From positions 1 through 64,000 of the IMG/VR virus record IMGVR_UViG_3300010375_000019: 64,000 nucleotides of DNA; one strand, written 5' to 3'. This document shows positions 8,988 through 17,461 of this stretch, one piece after another. The notes under the pieces are model-generated. The model did not search any database, had not been told where the DNA came from, and saw nothing but the letters and a program-made list of their open reading frames with translations. Position 1 is the stretch's first letter. The number at the start of each line of letters is the position of its first letter. A program made the translations under genes and the position numbers. The DNA comes from a virus.

Positions 8988-9070
8988 TCTCCATTTTGGA
9001 GACTCTGGCACTAAGTAAAACCAATTTTGGAAATATTCCTAAATTTGGAAAGTGTTTTGTTTTGGGAAAA
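8988..9070 (-). promoter_or_regulatory. Cluster of CCAA/TTGG elements upstream of decoration gene B
   Basis: This 83-base stretch contains CCATTTTGGAG (from 8992), CCAATTTTGGAA (9021-9032), ATTTGGAAA (from 9042) and TTTGGGAAAA (9061-9070). The same type of element precedes the scaffold gene. No clean TAnnTTTG box is seen, so a phage-specific late promoter is inferred. Confidence 0.4.
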
Positions 9071-9367
9071 TTAATTTCCTATCCGTTGCAGCTTTTTGAT
9101 GGCATTCCTGCGGTTGAGCGCCTGGAAATAGATGCAGCCTTTTTTGCGCTCGAGTATCTTGTGGGTCTGCCTTTTGTGCTTTTTTAGGTGCATCCCTTCA
9201 GTTATAACCGATGAAAAATTGGCTTCTTCCAGTATTTTTGTTTCAGGGTCATACTCAAACAAGGTCAAGCCTCTCTGCACTACCATCTGTCCCAGCAAAG
9301 TCTGTTTTTTGACTTCGCGTACTTCGGTTGTTTTATCAGGCGTTGGTAATTCGTCAAACTCTTTCAT
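9071..9367 (-). CDS. Small hypothetical protein, 98 aa
   Basis: Unrecognised. Acidic N-terminal third, then a beta-like segment (GQMVVQRGLTLFEYDPETK) and a very basic C-terminal third (KKHKRQTHKILERKKG). It overlaps the stop of the DNA methyltransferase gene by ATGA, so it is probably cotranslated with it. Confidence 0.65.
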   Translation of the reverse strand: MKEFDELPTPDKTTEVREVKKQTLLGQMVVQRGLTLFEYDPETKILEEANFSSVITEGMHLKKHKRQTHKILERKKGCIYFQALNRRNAIKKLQRIGN

Positions 9368-10836
9368 GGATTTTGTTTTAAATATCTAAGTATCCAGCAT
9401 ATCACATCGATCGTCCAGCCGTTTCCGCACATTTTGTACTGCTGTGTCTCACTTACTCCTGAACCTTCGAAGTAATTGTCGGGGCAGGTCTGTAACCTCA
9501 AACATTCCTTGGGTGTGAACCGCCTGATGCGCATGTCGTATTCGACATTGTTAGTGTTCGGTGCAGAGTCAAGGCAATATGTTTTGCCATCGGTTCTTTT
9601 CAGTGGACCTGTTCCGCCTTGTTTTTTTCCGCCTGTACGTGGAAGTCCGTGATGGACGACAATATGGTTATTATGCTCGAATGAATTTGAAGAAAGTGTT
9701 GGTGATTTTTCGTGGTGTTCACCTCCCTTGTTTTTTCCTCTACCTCGTTGAACAACAATTTTATGAATACCATTTATATCCGCTGTGATAGCAGGAGATT
9801 TATGGTTTGGGTCATATACCCTATTTTGCTGGAACGGTTGTTTGCCACCGCTCTCTTTACTGTTGTTCAACTGGATTATCATGTTGTCCTTTTGAACTGT
9901 TGAAAGAGTCCCGATTTTTTGATCGAACCTTGGTTCGATCATCTGCTCTGTCTCCAAACCTGAAACGCGACTTTTTGGATTGTCAGGATTGCGTCCACGG
10001 ATTGCGACAACCATGGTGCGAGCACCATGGTTGTCGTGTCCCTTGAAATAATTCGCATCGATGTTAAGTGACTTATCACCTATTTCACGTAAACCATTCA
10101 CATCATTGACCGCTATAAAATTGCCTTTGTAGTTAGCGTACTGTCTTGAAAGAAGCGGGATGCTTTTCTCAGGGTTTATCTTTGAAAATCCTTTCTTTAG
10201 GTCGGAAGACAACAGTAATCTGTTCAATGCCTTTTCGCTCAGGTAATATTTTTCATCAACTTCGTCTTCCAAGATGTCATTCACTATTATCTTTCTGTCC
10301 TTGGGTTGCTGTATTATAGATTCAAGGTGACCGAACAACCCGGTTCGGCTCAAGCCAATGTTCGTCCAATAAAGCCTTTCCCTGTTCTGTGCCGATACCA
10401 ATGTGGAATTTATAAGTATCGGATTTACGCCCAGTGCTTTTGAGATGACAAGTTCATGCTCTTTCTCCATCTTCACGTTCTCAAGGATGAAAAGCAATTC
10501 GGGATTCTTTTCCCCGCATTCTTTCAAAATCCTTACGAACTCAAAGAACAATTTGCTTCTTGGGTCGTTGAAATTGAGCATCTTTCCGGCAAAACTGAAA
10601 CCCTGACAAGGTGACCCTGCGCCTATGAAGTTTATTATAGGCAAATCATGTCCGCTTACTTTTGTGACATCACCAATCTGGATTGTATCAGGAAAATTGT
10701 GCTGAGTTGCTTTGATCGCGTGTTTGTCGATCTCGCTGGCATAGTATTTTTTATAAGAGATACCCGAACGCTGCAAGGCAATCTGTAGGCAACTCATACC
10801 ATCGAAAAGGCTCAGTATGTTCTCGAAGGAAATCAT
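9364..10836 (-). CDS. DNA (cytosine-5) methyltransferase, 490 aa
   Basis: Transfers a methyl group from SAM to C5 of cytosine in a specific DNA site. Motif I is FDGMSC (residues 11-16), motif IV is GSPCQGFSFAG with catalytic Cys77, motif VI is ENV (119-121), motif VIII is QNRERLYW, motif IX is RRFTPKECLRLQ and motif X is MCGNGWTIDV near the end. A long insertion between VIII and IX forms the target-recognition region. I start at 10836 (MISFEN), where ATGA overlaps the upstream stop, rather than at a longer start. No restriction enzyme is adjacent, so it probably protects phage DNA from host restriction. Confidence 0.93.
   Translation of the reverse strand: MISFENILSLFDGMSCLQIALQRSGISYKKYYASEIDKHAIKATQHNFPDTIQIGDVTKVSGHDLPIINFIGAGSPCQGFSFAGKMLNFNDPRSKLFFEFVRILKECGEKNPELLFILENVKMEKEHELVISKALGVNPILINSTLVSAQNRERLYWTNIGLSRTGLFGHLESIIQQPKDRKIIVNDILEDEVDEKYYLSEKALNRLLLSSDLKKGFSKINPEKSIPLLSRQYANYKGNFIAVNDVNGLREIGDKSLNIDANYFKGHDNHGARTMVVAIRGRNPDNPKSRVSGLETEQMIEPRFDQKIGTLSTVQKDNMIIQLNNSKESGGKQPFQQNRVYDPNHKSPAITADINGIHKIVVQRGRGKNKGGEHHEKSPTLSSNSFEHNNHIVVHHGLPRTGGKKQGGTGPLKRTDGKTYCLDSAPNTNNVEYDMRIRRFTPKECLRLQTCPDNYFEGSGVSETQQYKMCGNGWTIDVICWILRYLKQNP
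10005..10036. repeat. Perfect 15 bp inverted repeat inside the methyltransferase gene
   Basis: CGACAACCATGGTGC, two bases, then its exact complement. It codes for part of the target-recognition region (around GHDNHGARTMVV), so it is a constrained place for a perfect palindrome. It may be an RNA hairpin or a protein-binding site. Confidence 0.8.
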
Positions 10837-11060
10837 CTGAACCGTTTGACAACCTTCCACCAAATCCCCTTGACCAACATCCTTGCCATCCTGCACACCT
10901 TGTAAAAATATTCCCACAGCAAAGCAATAACAAGGCTGACCTGACCAATGACAGGAATGGAAAAAAACAACACTAAGGCGAACGTCTCGTTGTGCATTCG
11001 CACCGTGTGCTCATCATCCCTATAGTCGAACCTAAAATCTATTTCCGTTTTGCTTTTCAT
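10833..11060 (-). CDS. Small single-span membrane protein, 75 aa
   Basis: An acidic/charged N-terminal 25 residues are followed by a hydrophobic span (FALVLFFSIPVIGQVSLVIALL, residues ~27-48) and a basic C-terminal tail (MARMLVKGIWWKVVKRFR). The function is unknown. It overlaps the methyltransferase start by ATGA. Confidence 0.65.
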   Translation of the reverse strand: MKSKTEIDFRFDYRDDEHTVRMHNETFALVLFFSIPVIGQVSLVIALLWEYFYKVCRMARMLVKGIWWKVVKRFR

Positions 11061-11213
11061 AATCTTGTTTTTAAAATAAGGGCAGGACCATCAACCTGCC
11101 CAAGGGTTCCAGACCCCACCTAAACATTCACTAAATAGTTAACCTGTAAATACTGCCGCAAACGTCCGATGGTTTTGCGCAGCAGACAGCGGACACAATC
11201 CGCCAGTTTTTTT

Positions 11214-11492
11214 TCAAATGCGTTCCAAATCGCAAAGAACGCTTTCAAGTTCGGACAACTGGCTTCTGAACTTGTCGTGCAGTTTGTTTAGGTCTTCGAT
11301 TTTACTGCATATTTTCAGTTCTTTTTTGTCTGAGTCATTTACAGTTTTGGGCACATCACCCCGAAACCTTATAGCTATTTTTTCCGCTCGCGAGATACAA
11401 TTATTGAGTCTATCAACTTGATTGTACATATTCGATTCAAAGGCATCTATTGCCAATGATTCAACTGCTTGTGATCCTTGTGGTAGTGCCAT
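11214..11492 (-). CDS. Hypothetical helical protein, 92 aa
   Basis: Begins MALPQGSQAVESLAIDAFES and continues as a helical, coiled-coil-like protein (DLNKLHDKFRSQLSELESVL). A longer start at 11567 would overlap the upstream gene by 35 bases. I prefer 11492 because of the A-rich sequence just before it. The family is unknown. The 150 bases after its stop hold no gene I can support. Confidence 0.6.
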   Translation of the reverse strand: MALPQGSQAVESLAIDAFESNMYNQVDRLNNCISRAEKIAIRFRGDVPKTVNDSDKKELKICSKIEDLNKLHDKFRSQLSELESVLCDLERI

Positions 11493-11532
11493 ATTTATTT
11501 TGTTCGGTTTGCGCCGTTCCGCGCTTTTAGTT

Positions 11533-11799
11533 TCATTTTGAATTAATAACCTGTCCATATTCATCAAATGGCCTTTTATTTAAAAGACTTTCAAAACTTG
11601 GAATGAACAATGAACAACCTCTAGGTTTTATTTTACTAATCGCATAAACATTGGGTGTCATCCACATGTTGTACAGTTCTTTTTCGTTTTTATCTTCAAA
11701 CATTGGCATTGGAATAATCCTTCCGATTTGTTGCTGATAATACTTTGCAACCTGATATTGTAATTCAAGTTGTGCATCTATCACTGATCCGCGTTCCAT
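11533..11799 (-). CDS. Hypothetical protein, 88 aa
   Basis: Not recognised. It has a helical N-terminus (AQLELQYQVAKYYQQQIGR) and a mixed C-terminus. It lies between a small membrane protein gene and the 92 aa gene, all on the same strand with short gaps, so it probably belongs to the replication operon transcript. Confidence 0.65.
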   Translation of the reverse strand: MERGSVIDAQLELQYQVAKYYQQQIGRIIPMPMFEDKNEKELYNMWMTPNVYAISKIKPRGCSLFIPSFESLLNKRPFDEYGQVINSK

Positions 11800-11811
11800 T
11801 TTTTATATGTT

Positions 11812-12216
11812 TTAATTTCCTACGATCAAATCCCAGTGATGATAAACCCCGATGCCAACTCCGATCATCCACAGCCTGAAAAAAATCTCTCCCCATGGTG
11901 GAATCCTGTCCCACATTTTGTCCGTCCATGCCCTGTTCGGGTTGCTGGGCTCACCGTGGTAGAAAAAAGGTTTCCTGTTGAACAAGTTCCACAGATAATC
12001 GAACAACGCGAAGTGTATGCACAGCGAATATATCGCGAAACGGTAGAACGGGATTTCCCAAATCAACTGGTTCATAAAACCGATCATCACAGATACGCCT
12101 ATGGTGGCCAATGCCGAAAACCAATGGTGTATAGCATGTTTCGTTTTCTGTTTGTGCATGTCCATCATCAGGTGCATGACGGTTGCTACAAGTAAAAGAA
12201 CATAGGTGGTGAACAT
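11812..12216 (-). CDS. Polytopic membrane protein, 134 aa
   Basis: About four hydrophobic segments (residues ~3-17, 35-51, 58-76, 108-122) with conserved-looking His residues (MHLMMDMHKQKTKHAIHHW) in the first loop. Unknown family. It sits between the helicase gene and small genes. Possible roles include host membrane modification or superinfection exclusion; nothing in the sequence decides. Confidence 0.7.
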   Translation of the reverse strand: MFTTYVLLLVATVMHLMMDMHKQKTKHAIHHWFSALATIGVSVMIGFMNQLIWEIPFYRFAIYSLCIHFALFDYLWNLFNRKPFFYHGEPSNPNRAWTDKMWDRIPPWGEIFFRLWMIGVGIGVYHHWDLIVGN

Positions 12217-12228
12217 ATATTTTTTGGT

Positions 12229-13734
12229 TTAAAATGGTGCAGGTTCGTCTTTGTCTGGATATGGTAATCTGATTCCGCTGTTCAATGGTTTTAAATTTTG
12301 TGGTATCTCCTGTTTCACCGGCATCGAATCCCAGTCGGTGACTTTGGTGTATTTGCCGATGAACTTCAATGGGATAGTGTCAAGTGAACCGTTACGGTGT
12401 TTTGCAATGATTACCTCCATAACTCCTTGCGTGGAATTGCCTTCGTCATCTTGCATTATTTTATAATATTCGGCCCGGTACAGGAAAAGGACTATATCTG
12501 CGTCCTGTTCAAGGTTTCCCGATTCCCTCAAGTCTGCCAATGTGGGACGCTTGTCACCTCCCCTTGTTTCCACCGCCCTGCTCAATTGCGATAAGGCGAT
12601 CACAGGTACGTTGAGTTCTTTGGCGACACGCTTTAGCATAGATGAAATACTGCCTATTTCCTGATCCCTTGTACCGCCTTTTTCGCCCTGCATCAACTGC
12701 ACGTAATCGACATAAAGTATTTTAGCGCCTTCTTCTTTCACCATCTTTCTTGCGCGTGCCCTGAACTCGATGATCGACAATGACGGGGTGTCGTCTATAA
12801 GCATCAATGAATCCTGTATTTTTTGGCTTGCATCACCCATCTGGTACAGTTCCTCATCGGAAAAATAATTCTTGAGAATACGTTCATTGCTTACATTTGA
12901 TTCTGAACTGTGGGCACGCGCCATCAATTGCCGTTCGGACATCTCCAAGGAGAATATTCCGACAGGTATTTGGAACCTGATGCACTGGTTCAGGGCACTG
13001 GACAAAAGCCACCCTGTCTTGCCAACGCCGGGCCGGGCGGCGACCAAAATCAGGTCACTGTTCTGGAAACCGGCAAGCACATGGTCCAACCTTTGGAAGC
13101 CAGAAGGCACGCCAGTGATCCCTTTCCTGTCACGTTGATCCACCAGATTTTTAAGGAATTTCTTTGCCGCGTCACGGCTCCTGACCATGTTGCCCTTGAG
13201 GTACTGACCTCCAACCTTGTCGAACTTCGCCTGAGTGTTGCCGAGCAATTCTATAGCATCGCTTGTATCATCATAGGCATCATGGTGAAGGTACGATGCA
13301 ATACCTATCATCTGCCGTTTGATGGAATATTCGATTATCAGGCGTGCATGGTATTCGATGTTGGCCGCAGAGGCAATCTTTGATGTGAGCTCGGCGATGT
13401 AGAATGCACCTCCTGCAACCTCTATTTTTCCGTTGGTCCTGAGCTTAGCCACCACCGTACGCATGTCGATGGGCTCCGATGATTTGAACAGTTGCAGACA
13501 GGCGTTGTAAATCTCCTTGTGCTGGTCACTGTAGAAATCATCGGGTTGTAGCAGTTCGACAATCTGCGGGAACGCATTTGATTCCATCATTACCGCGCCT
13601 AAGATTGCCTCCTCCAGTTCCAAAGATTGCGGCGGCATCTTGCCGAGTCCTTGGGAAATATCACGTACCAGTTCACGGCTTTTTTCGCCTTCAAAAGCCG
13701 TACTGAGTCTGTATGGAGTGCTCCTTTGATTCAT
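12229..13734 (-). CDS. dnaB: Replicative DNA helicase, DnaB family, 501 aa
   Basis: Unwinds the fork as a hexamer. The N-terminal DnaB domain (residues ~35-140, starting PPQSLELEEAILGAVMM) is followed by the RecA-like domain with Walker A ARPGVGKT at 233-240, EMSERQLMARAH, Walker B ILYVDYVQLM and a sensor region SQLSRAVETR near 395. Length and domain order are those of bacterial DnaB. The initiator/loader-type gene lies immediately upstream on the same strand, the usual pairing. Confidence 0.96.
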   Translation of the reverse strand: MNQRSTPYRLSTAFEGEKSRELVRDISQGLGKMPPQSLELEEAILGAVMMESNAFPQIVELLQPDDFYSDQHKEIYNACLQLFKSSEPIDMRTVVAKLRTNGKIEVAGGAFYIAELTSKIASAANIEYHARLIIEYSIKRQMIGIASYLHHDAYDDTSDAIELLGNTQAKFDKVGGQYLKGNMVRSRDAAKKFLKNLVDQRDRKGITGVPSGFQRLDHVLAGFQNSDLILVAARPGVGKTGWLLSSALNQCIRFQIPVGIFSLEMSERQLMARAHSSESNVSNERILKNYFSDEELYQMGDASQKIQDSLMLIDDTPSLSIIEFRARARKMVKEEGAKILYVDYVQLMQGEKGGTRDQEIGSISSMLKRVAKELNVPVIALSQLSRAVETRGGDKRPTLADLRESGNLEQDADIVLFLYRAEYYKIMQDDEGNSTQGVMEVIIAKHRNGSLDTIPLKFIGKYTKVTDWDSMPVKQEIPQNLKPLNSGIRLPYPDKDEPAPF

Positions 13735-13756
13735 TTATATTAAAGCCGTGTTTTTT

Positions 13757-14608
13757 TTATTTCTCTGGTTCCCTTTCGAATCGTTCCATGTTTTTGAACA
13801 CCGATGGAGGGGCGACAACACCCTGAACGCCGTTCTTTGGCGGCCTGTAAGGTTTCCCTTTGTTCATTTCCGCCTTTTCAAGATAACCAATAAATTTTCC
13901 ACTGAGCAATGTTTCAGGATCGAAATATTCGAACGTGCTTGTCCCGAACCATTCCTTGGCCTTGTACTCGAAGGCGAAACTGCACGCCGCCAAAAAATCA
14001 CGCCCAGGCCAATGTGAATTGAATTTCTTGAGGCATCTGGCAACTGCTTTTTTCCTATCCTCGGTGATTTTGTATTCACGAAGTTTTTGGTTAAGGTATT
14101 TCTCGCGTATGCCTTTTATGATTCCCAAAACAAACTCGGTTTTGTCTTTCGTCATTTCTTTTGAAATGACAGTAGTATTATTTGTAGTATCCTTATCAGG
14201 TATTGTAGTAGTATTATTTGTCGGATTTTTTTCCGAACCAAACTCGGAAATTTCTCCGACTTGGCTCGGATTTTTTTCCACGTTGTCGGATTTTTTTCCG
14301 AGTTTGCCCCATTCCTTGGCTTTGTCTGTAAGTTGAATAAAATCCTTCTTTCCGACCTTCATCAGCACTATTAATCCTGCTTGTTCAAGTTGCTTATAAT
14401 ACCTGTACATCGTGTCTATTTTATCGGTCAATAACGGGAGTTCCTCAATTGCTTTATTTCTTGAGGCGAAGAAGAATGTTTCATTGTTGATTATTACTTT
14501 CTCAGCCCAACTTGGCAAAGAATAAATCCATTCAAAAAGATATGCTTGTTGGATTGACAATTGCCATCTTTTTGCTGTTACGTTATCGATCGATGAAGTG
14601 AACCTCAT
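13757..14608 (-). CDS. Replication initiator / helicase-loader-type protein, 283 aa
   Basis: The N-terminal ~100 residues form a winged helix-turn-helix (QAYLFEWIYSLPSWAE, then IDTMYRYYKQLEQAGLIV), the DNA-binding fold of phage initiators. A Thr/Asn/Lys-rich linker (~105-165) follows, then a conserved-looking C-terminal domain (GIREKYLNQKLREYKITEDR, FGTSTFEYFDPETLLSGKF) like those of phage replication proteins that recruit DnaB. The linker DNA contains four palindromic iterons, which is the arrangement of lambda O. It lies directly upstream of dnaB. Confidence 0.8.
   Translation of the reverse strand: MRFTSSIDNVTAKRWQLSIQQAYLFEWIYSLPSWAEKVIINNETFFFASRNKAIEELPLLTDKIDTMYRYYKQLEQAGLIVLMKVGKKDFIQLTDKAKEWGKLGKKSDNVEKNPSQVGEISEFGSEKNPTNNTTTIPDKDTTNNTTVISKEMTKDKTEFVLGIIKGIREKYLNQKLREYKITEDRKKAVARCLKKFNSHWPGRDFLAACSFAFEYKAKEWFGTSTFEYFDPETLLSGKFIGYLEKAEMNKGKPYRPPKNGVQGVVAPPSVFKNMERFEREPEK
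14171..14301. other. Candidate replication origin: four iterons plus AT-rich repeats
   Basis: Four 16 bp imperfect palindromes of the form TCGGA-N6-TCCGA start at 14221, 14244, 14266 (last base differs) and 14286, spaced 20-23 bp, i.e. about two helical turns. Beside them are two copies of AGTAGTATTATTTGT (14171-14185 and 14207-14221) in AT-rich DNA. The whole block codes for the linker of the initiator, as in lambdoid phages. Seen directly; the origin role is inferred. Confidence 0.65.
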
Positions 14609-14632
14609 TCAAATACCAATTCTTTTTAAAAA

Positions 14633-15100
14633 TTAAAATCCTTGATAAACTGAATGGTCTTCTTCATTCAGATCAAACCATTCGCCACGAACTCTTTTGT
14701 GTTTAAAAATTTTGTGCAATTCTTTTTCTATAGAACTTTCGCAATGTGGACTGACAAAAAATAACTCAATGGAAGATTTGTCTGAGATAAGTGTTTTTTC
14801 ACGTTGTTGTGGTTTAAAACTACGACCTATTTTTGTATGTCCTGTGGACTTGTCGTACATCAAATAAACGTGAGTAAAATGAGTGGATTGAAACTTTTTT
14901 ATTGGTTCACCATGGAAAGCAGCCATTTCATCACGATAGCCTTGTAATTTTGCCACCAACCAATCAAGATCAGATACAACATCTTCAAAATCAGAATGAT
15001 GTATCCCTACAATTTTACTGTACTCAAATACCAGATCAAGTCTTAAAACAGATGTTTTCTCAATGTTTCTCCAAATATTTAACGGTCTTTTTGGTTCCAT
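14633..15100 (-). CDS. T5orf172/MUG113-type (GIY-YIG-like) domain protein, 155 aa
   Basis: Residues ~75-148 fit the T5orf172 pattern: HVYLMYDKSTGHTKIGRS, a helix, SSIEKELHKIFKHKRVRGEWF and a terminal acidic stretch. This fold belongs to the GIY-YIG nuclease superfamily and often occurs in phage and viral DNA-processing proteins. The N-terminal 70 residues are helical and unassigned. It sits between the exonuclease and the replication initiator. Confidence 0.75.
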   Translation of the reverse strand: MEPKRPLNIWRNIEKTSVLRLDLVFEYSKIVGIHHSDFEDVVSDLDWLVAKLQGYRDEMAAFHGEPIKKFQSTHFTHVYLMYDKSTGHTKIGRSFKPQQREKTLISDKSSIELFFVSPHCESSIEKELHKIFKHKRVRGEWFDLNEEDHSVYQGF

Positions 15101-15103
15101 ATA

Positions 15104-15898
15104 TCAATGACTAGTTGAAACAATTTTCCTCTCCGATCCCACCAAAACAAGGTAACATTCGGCATCGGCACGGACATCGCCTTCGCAATAATCGGTTATT
15201 TTTTTAAATGCTTCCTGTTCGACATCGAAGGCAAGTTCATCGCTTTTTACATCACGGTAAAAAATTTCCGCAACCTTGCTTCCATCCATTTCACCTTTAG
15301 GCGAATCGACCCCTAGCGTGTTGCACAAAAGATCAAGTGAGCACTTGTACTTGAACTGACCCGCTGCCCATATTTCCATTGTGTCCTTCCATGTGAGTTC
15401 CCACGGTTTTTTCGAGCCGATGTTGAGTATCGCAGGTAATTTGATCCGATTGGCCAGATAGCGCCTTGTCAAAAACGGAGCATCGAAGTCTTTGATGTTG
15501 TGCCCGACAAGTGAATAGTTTGGTATTTTATCCAAGACAACCGCCAATTCACTCAGGACGGTGCTTTCGTTCCTGTTGATGATGGAATGCAGTTTGAGGT
15601 TGAGCCCGTCAGCAGTCTCGGAAAGCAGTCCCATGGACACGCAGGCAACACGGGAGAATTCTGCATAGAGTGCTGCGTTTTCTTTCCAAATGATGTTTAA
15701 TTTTTCATCATAGGACATGTTCCTTGTGCAACGAATACCAGCTATTTCAACAATCTGTTCTTGGTTCGGTATTTCAACTATTTTGTGACCTAATTTTTTA
15801 ATGAAAAGATGCTTCGTGCGTTCATCCAACAGTTCGAAGTCCTTGACCATTGGTACTGTTTCTATATCTAGAAACAAAAGGTTAATGTAGTACTCCAT
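15104..15898 (-). CDS. DnaQ-like 3'-5' exonuclease, 264 aa
   Basis: The DEDD-type nuclease motifs are visible: LLFLDIETVP (Asp11, Glu13), LVGHNIKDFDAPFL in the middle (Exo II Asp) and YCEGDVRADAECYL near the end (Exo III). It resembles the predicted PolB-associated proofreading exonucleases found in phages. Two-metal 3'-5' degradation or proofreading of DNA is the likely role. It overlaps the neighbouring nuclease gene by 17 bases, so the two are cotranslated. Confidence 0.88.
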   Translation of the reverse strand: MEYYINLLFLDIETVPMVKDFELLDERTKHLFIKKLGHKIVEIPNQEQIVEIAGIRCTRNMSYDEKLNIIWKENAALYAEFSRVACVSMGLLSETADGLNLKLHSIINRNESTVLSELAVVLDKIPNYSLVGHNIKDFDAPFLTRRYLANRIKLPAILNIGSKKPWELTWKDTMEIWAAGQFKYKCSLDLLCNTLGVDSPKGEMDGSKVAEIFYRDVKSDELAFDVEQEAFKKITDYCEGDVRADAECYLVLVGSERKIVSTSH

Positions 15899-16640
15899 TG
15901 GAAAGTGTTTTTATTCCGTCAGATATATTTTCATGGATACGCTTGGCTTCAACCTCTAGATTTGACAATCTCTTTTTGAAGTTTTCAAGTCCGTCATTGT
16001 TCATTATGAACTTTACTGCATCACCCATTTTTGATGGTTTGTAACCATTCCATTGTGTTGAATGGAGGTCGATCCCTGAAGACTCCTTGAAGTCGTTCAT
16101 GATTTTTGTGAGTCTATCGTTCTCTTCGTGTAGACGTTTCAATTCCCACTCCTTGCTTATTTTGGTGGATTCCTTTTGCTTTTCAATTTCGTCTTTTATA
16201 GAATCACGATGGACAAATTCAGTTTTATCTACTGCTCGCTTCAACATCGAGCACATGAAATGCCTGCTGACCTGTTTTGGTTCTAATTTTGGCGCTTCCT
16301 TTTTAACAAATACTTTTTCGTTTTTGATTGTCATCCATCCCCATGAAATTGGGATTTCTTCAATCTTGGCCACGTTGTCGTCAGAAGTTAGTAACCAGAA
16401 ATAATCGCAGTACTGGAAAATATTTTCGGCCTTCTGTGGTTTTTTGAGTTCCGACAGCCAGTCGCTCCTGAAACTTTTCAGTTCTATTCCATTGATCGCC
16501 AGGCCACGCGATGGCCAAAGATTGACAGCGATAAAATCAGCCGATCTGGAACGATGAAAGCCGGCTGCATCACTGACTTCTTGCATCAAAGCATATTCGT
16601 TTGGCGGAAAGCGTTTTTGTAAAATTTCCCAGGTATTCAT
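15882..16640 (-). CDS. Putative PD-(D/E)XK nuclease with coiled-coil tail, 252 aa
   Basis: Residues ~30-95 contain RSADFIAVNLWPSRGLAING then IELKSFRSDWLSELKK, compatible with the PD-(D/E)xK core (Asp35, Glu-x-Lys), followed by FQYCDYFWLLTSDD. The C-terminal half is a coiled coil. I would place it near the MmcB-like nucleases often seen in phages. Its place in the replication block beside an exonuclease fits DNA repair or recombination. Confidence 0.65.
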   Translation of the reverse strand: MNTWEILQKRFPPNEYALMQEVSDAAGFHRSRSADFIAVNLWPSRGLAINGIELKSFRSDWLSELKKPQKAENIFQYCDYFWLLTSDDNVAKIEEIPISWGWMTIKNEKVFVKKEAPKLEPKQVSRHFMCSMLKRAVDKTEFVHRDSIKDEIEKQKESTKISKEWELKRLHEENDRLTKIMNDFKESSGIDLHSTQWNGYKPSKMGDAVKFIMNNDGLENFKKRLSNLEVEAKRIHENISDGIKTLSNGVLH

Positions 16641-16822
16641 AATGAGATTTCTATTTCCTCACGTGTCTGTTCGTACCAATTTATATCGTACTGAACCTTT
16701 TCCTGAAACTCATCTATGCTTTTCAGGTCGGATTCATTATCATGCCTCAACTGCCAATAAAGCCTTCTCAATACCCTGTCGCAGGCACGTATCCTTCGCT
16801 GCTGATAACTCAGGCGGCTCAT
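16637..16822 (-). CDS. Small basic protein, 61 aa
   Basis: Arg-rich N-terminus (RLSYQQRRIRACDRVLRRLYW) followed by a helical part. No family recognised. ATGA overlaps at both ends show that it belongs to a coupled gene string. Confidence 0.6.
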   Translation of the reverse strand: MSRLSYQQRRIRACDRVLRRLYWQLRHDNESDLKSIDEFQEKVQYDINWYEQTREEIEISL

Positions 16823-17025
16823 TCAGGACTGCCAGTATCTGTTGGATCATCGACATCTTCCAGTTGACGCATTGCCTTGAAAAGCAGATCACCTGCTTTC
16901 TTGTGGACTTCGGCAAAATGCTTTTCGTCTTTTATCTTATGCGCGAGGAACATCTGTTCCACGTAGTTTGCCGCAGCGTCTATTTTTTCATAGACTGTTT
17001 TAGGGTCGTTCATTTCTATACTCAT
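16819..17025 (-). CDS. Small acidic helical protein, 68 aa
   Basis: Unrecognised. Helical (DAAANYVEQMFLAHKIKDEK) with an acidic end (EDVDDPTDTGSPE). It overlaps both neighbours by 4 bases. Confidence 0.6.
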   Translation of the reverse strand: MSIEMNDPKTVYEKIDAAANYVEQMFLAHKIKDEKHFAEVHKKAGDLLFKAMRQLEDVDDPTDTGSPE

Positions 17026-17288
17026 ACGAATTCAAGTTCAAAATTCATTCCTTCCTCCTTGTGGATGGCCTCGACAATGTCGAAGATCAAATCGTTGTAG
17101 TCAATGGTCAAATCCTTCTGTATGTCGAAGACATGGATTATTTTCTGTTTGTCGAACCAATGCTCGAAGACGGCATAACCCACTCTCACTTCATGCTTTT
17201 GTTCGTTGGCATCGAATGCTATCGCGGTGATCGCTTTTTCCGTGGGCGATGAAAGTATTTCCTTTCCTATTTCCTCTACGATGGTCAT
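17022..17288 (-). CDS. Hypothetical protein, 88 aa
   Basis: I start it at the ATG at 17288 (MTIVEEIGKEI), which overlaps the stop of a 58 aa gene by ATGA, not at 17363. Alternating strands (AITAIAFDANEQKHEVRVGY, ELEFV) suggest a small alpha/beta fold. No function is apparent. Confidence 0.65.
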   Translation of the reverse strand: MTIVEEIGKEILSSPTEKAITAIAFDANEQKHEVRVGYAVFEHWFDKQKIIHVFDIQKDLTIDYNDLIFDIVEAIHKEEGMNFELEFV

Positions 17289-17461
17289 TTGCAGATTGCT
17301 TTTATCCTGTTCTTTGGTTTGTCCAGTCCTAATACTTCGTTCAAGCGGTCGCCTGAATACCATTCGTTCGAAATGAACCTTTTCTTTTGCGGTTCCCCAT
17401 AGACTAGTATGTGGACTCCCTTGACGGTAGGGACAAAAAGTTTGTTGTCGATATGGTTCAT
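17285..17461 (-). CDS. Short protein, 58 aa
   Basis: Found by translating the gap: MNHIDNKLFVPTVKGVHILV to RIKAICK. Its start overlaps the HAD gene stop (ATGA) and its stop overlaps the next start (ATGA), which is strong evidence that it is a gene despite its size. Function unknown; the N-terminal half looks beta-rich. Confidence 0.65.
   Translation of the reverse strand: MNHIDNKLFVPTVKGVHILVYGEPQKKRFISNEWYSGDRLNEVLGLDKPKNRIKAICK

Noticed and set aside
9364-10836. Restriction-modification system around the methyltransferase
   Set aside because: No restriction endonuclease candidate lies next to it; the neighbours are a small basic protein and a membrane protein.
13757-14336. Overlapping plus-strand frames over the initiator gene
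   Set aside because: They are shadows of a gene with clear domain structure and have no start context or promoter.
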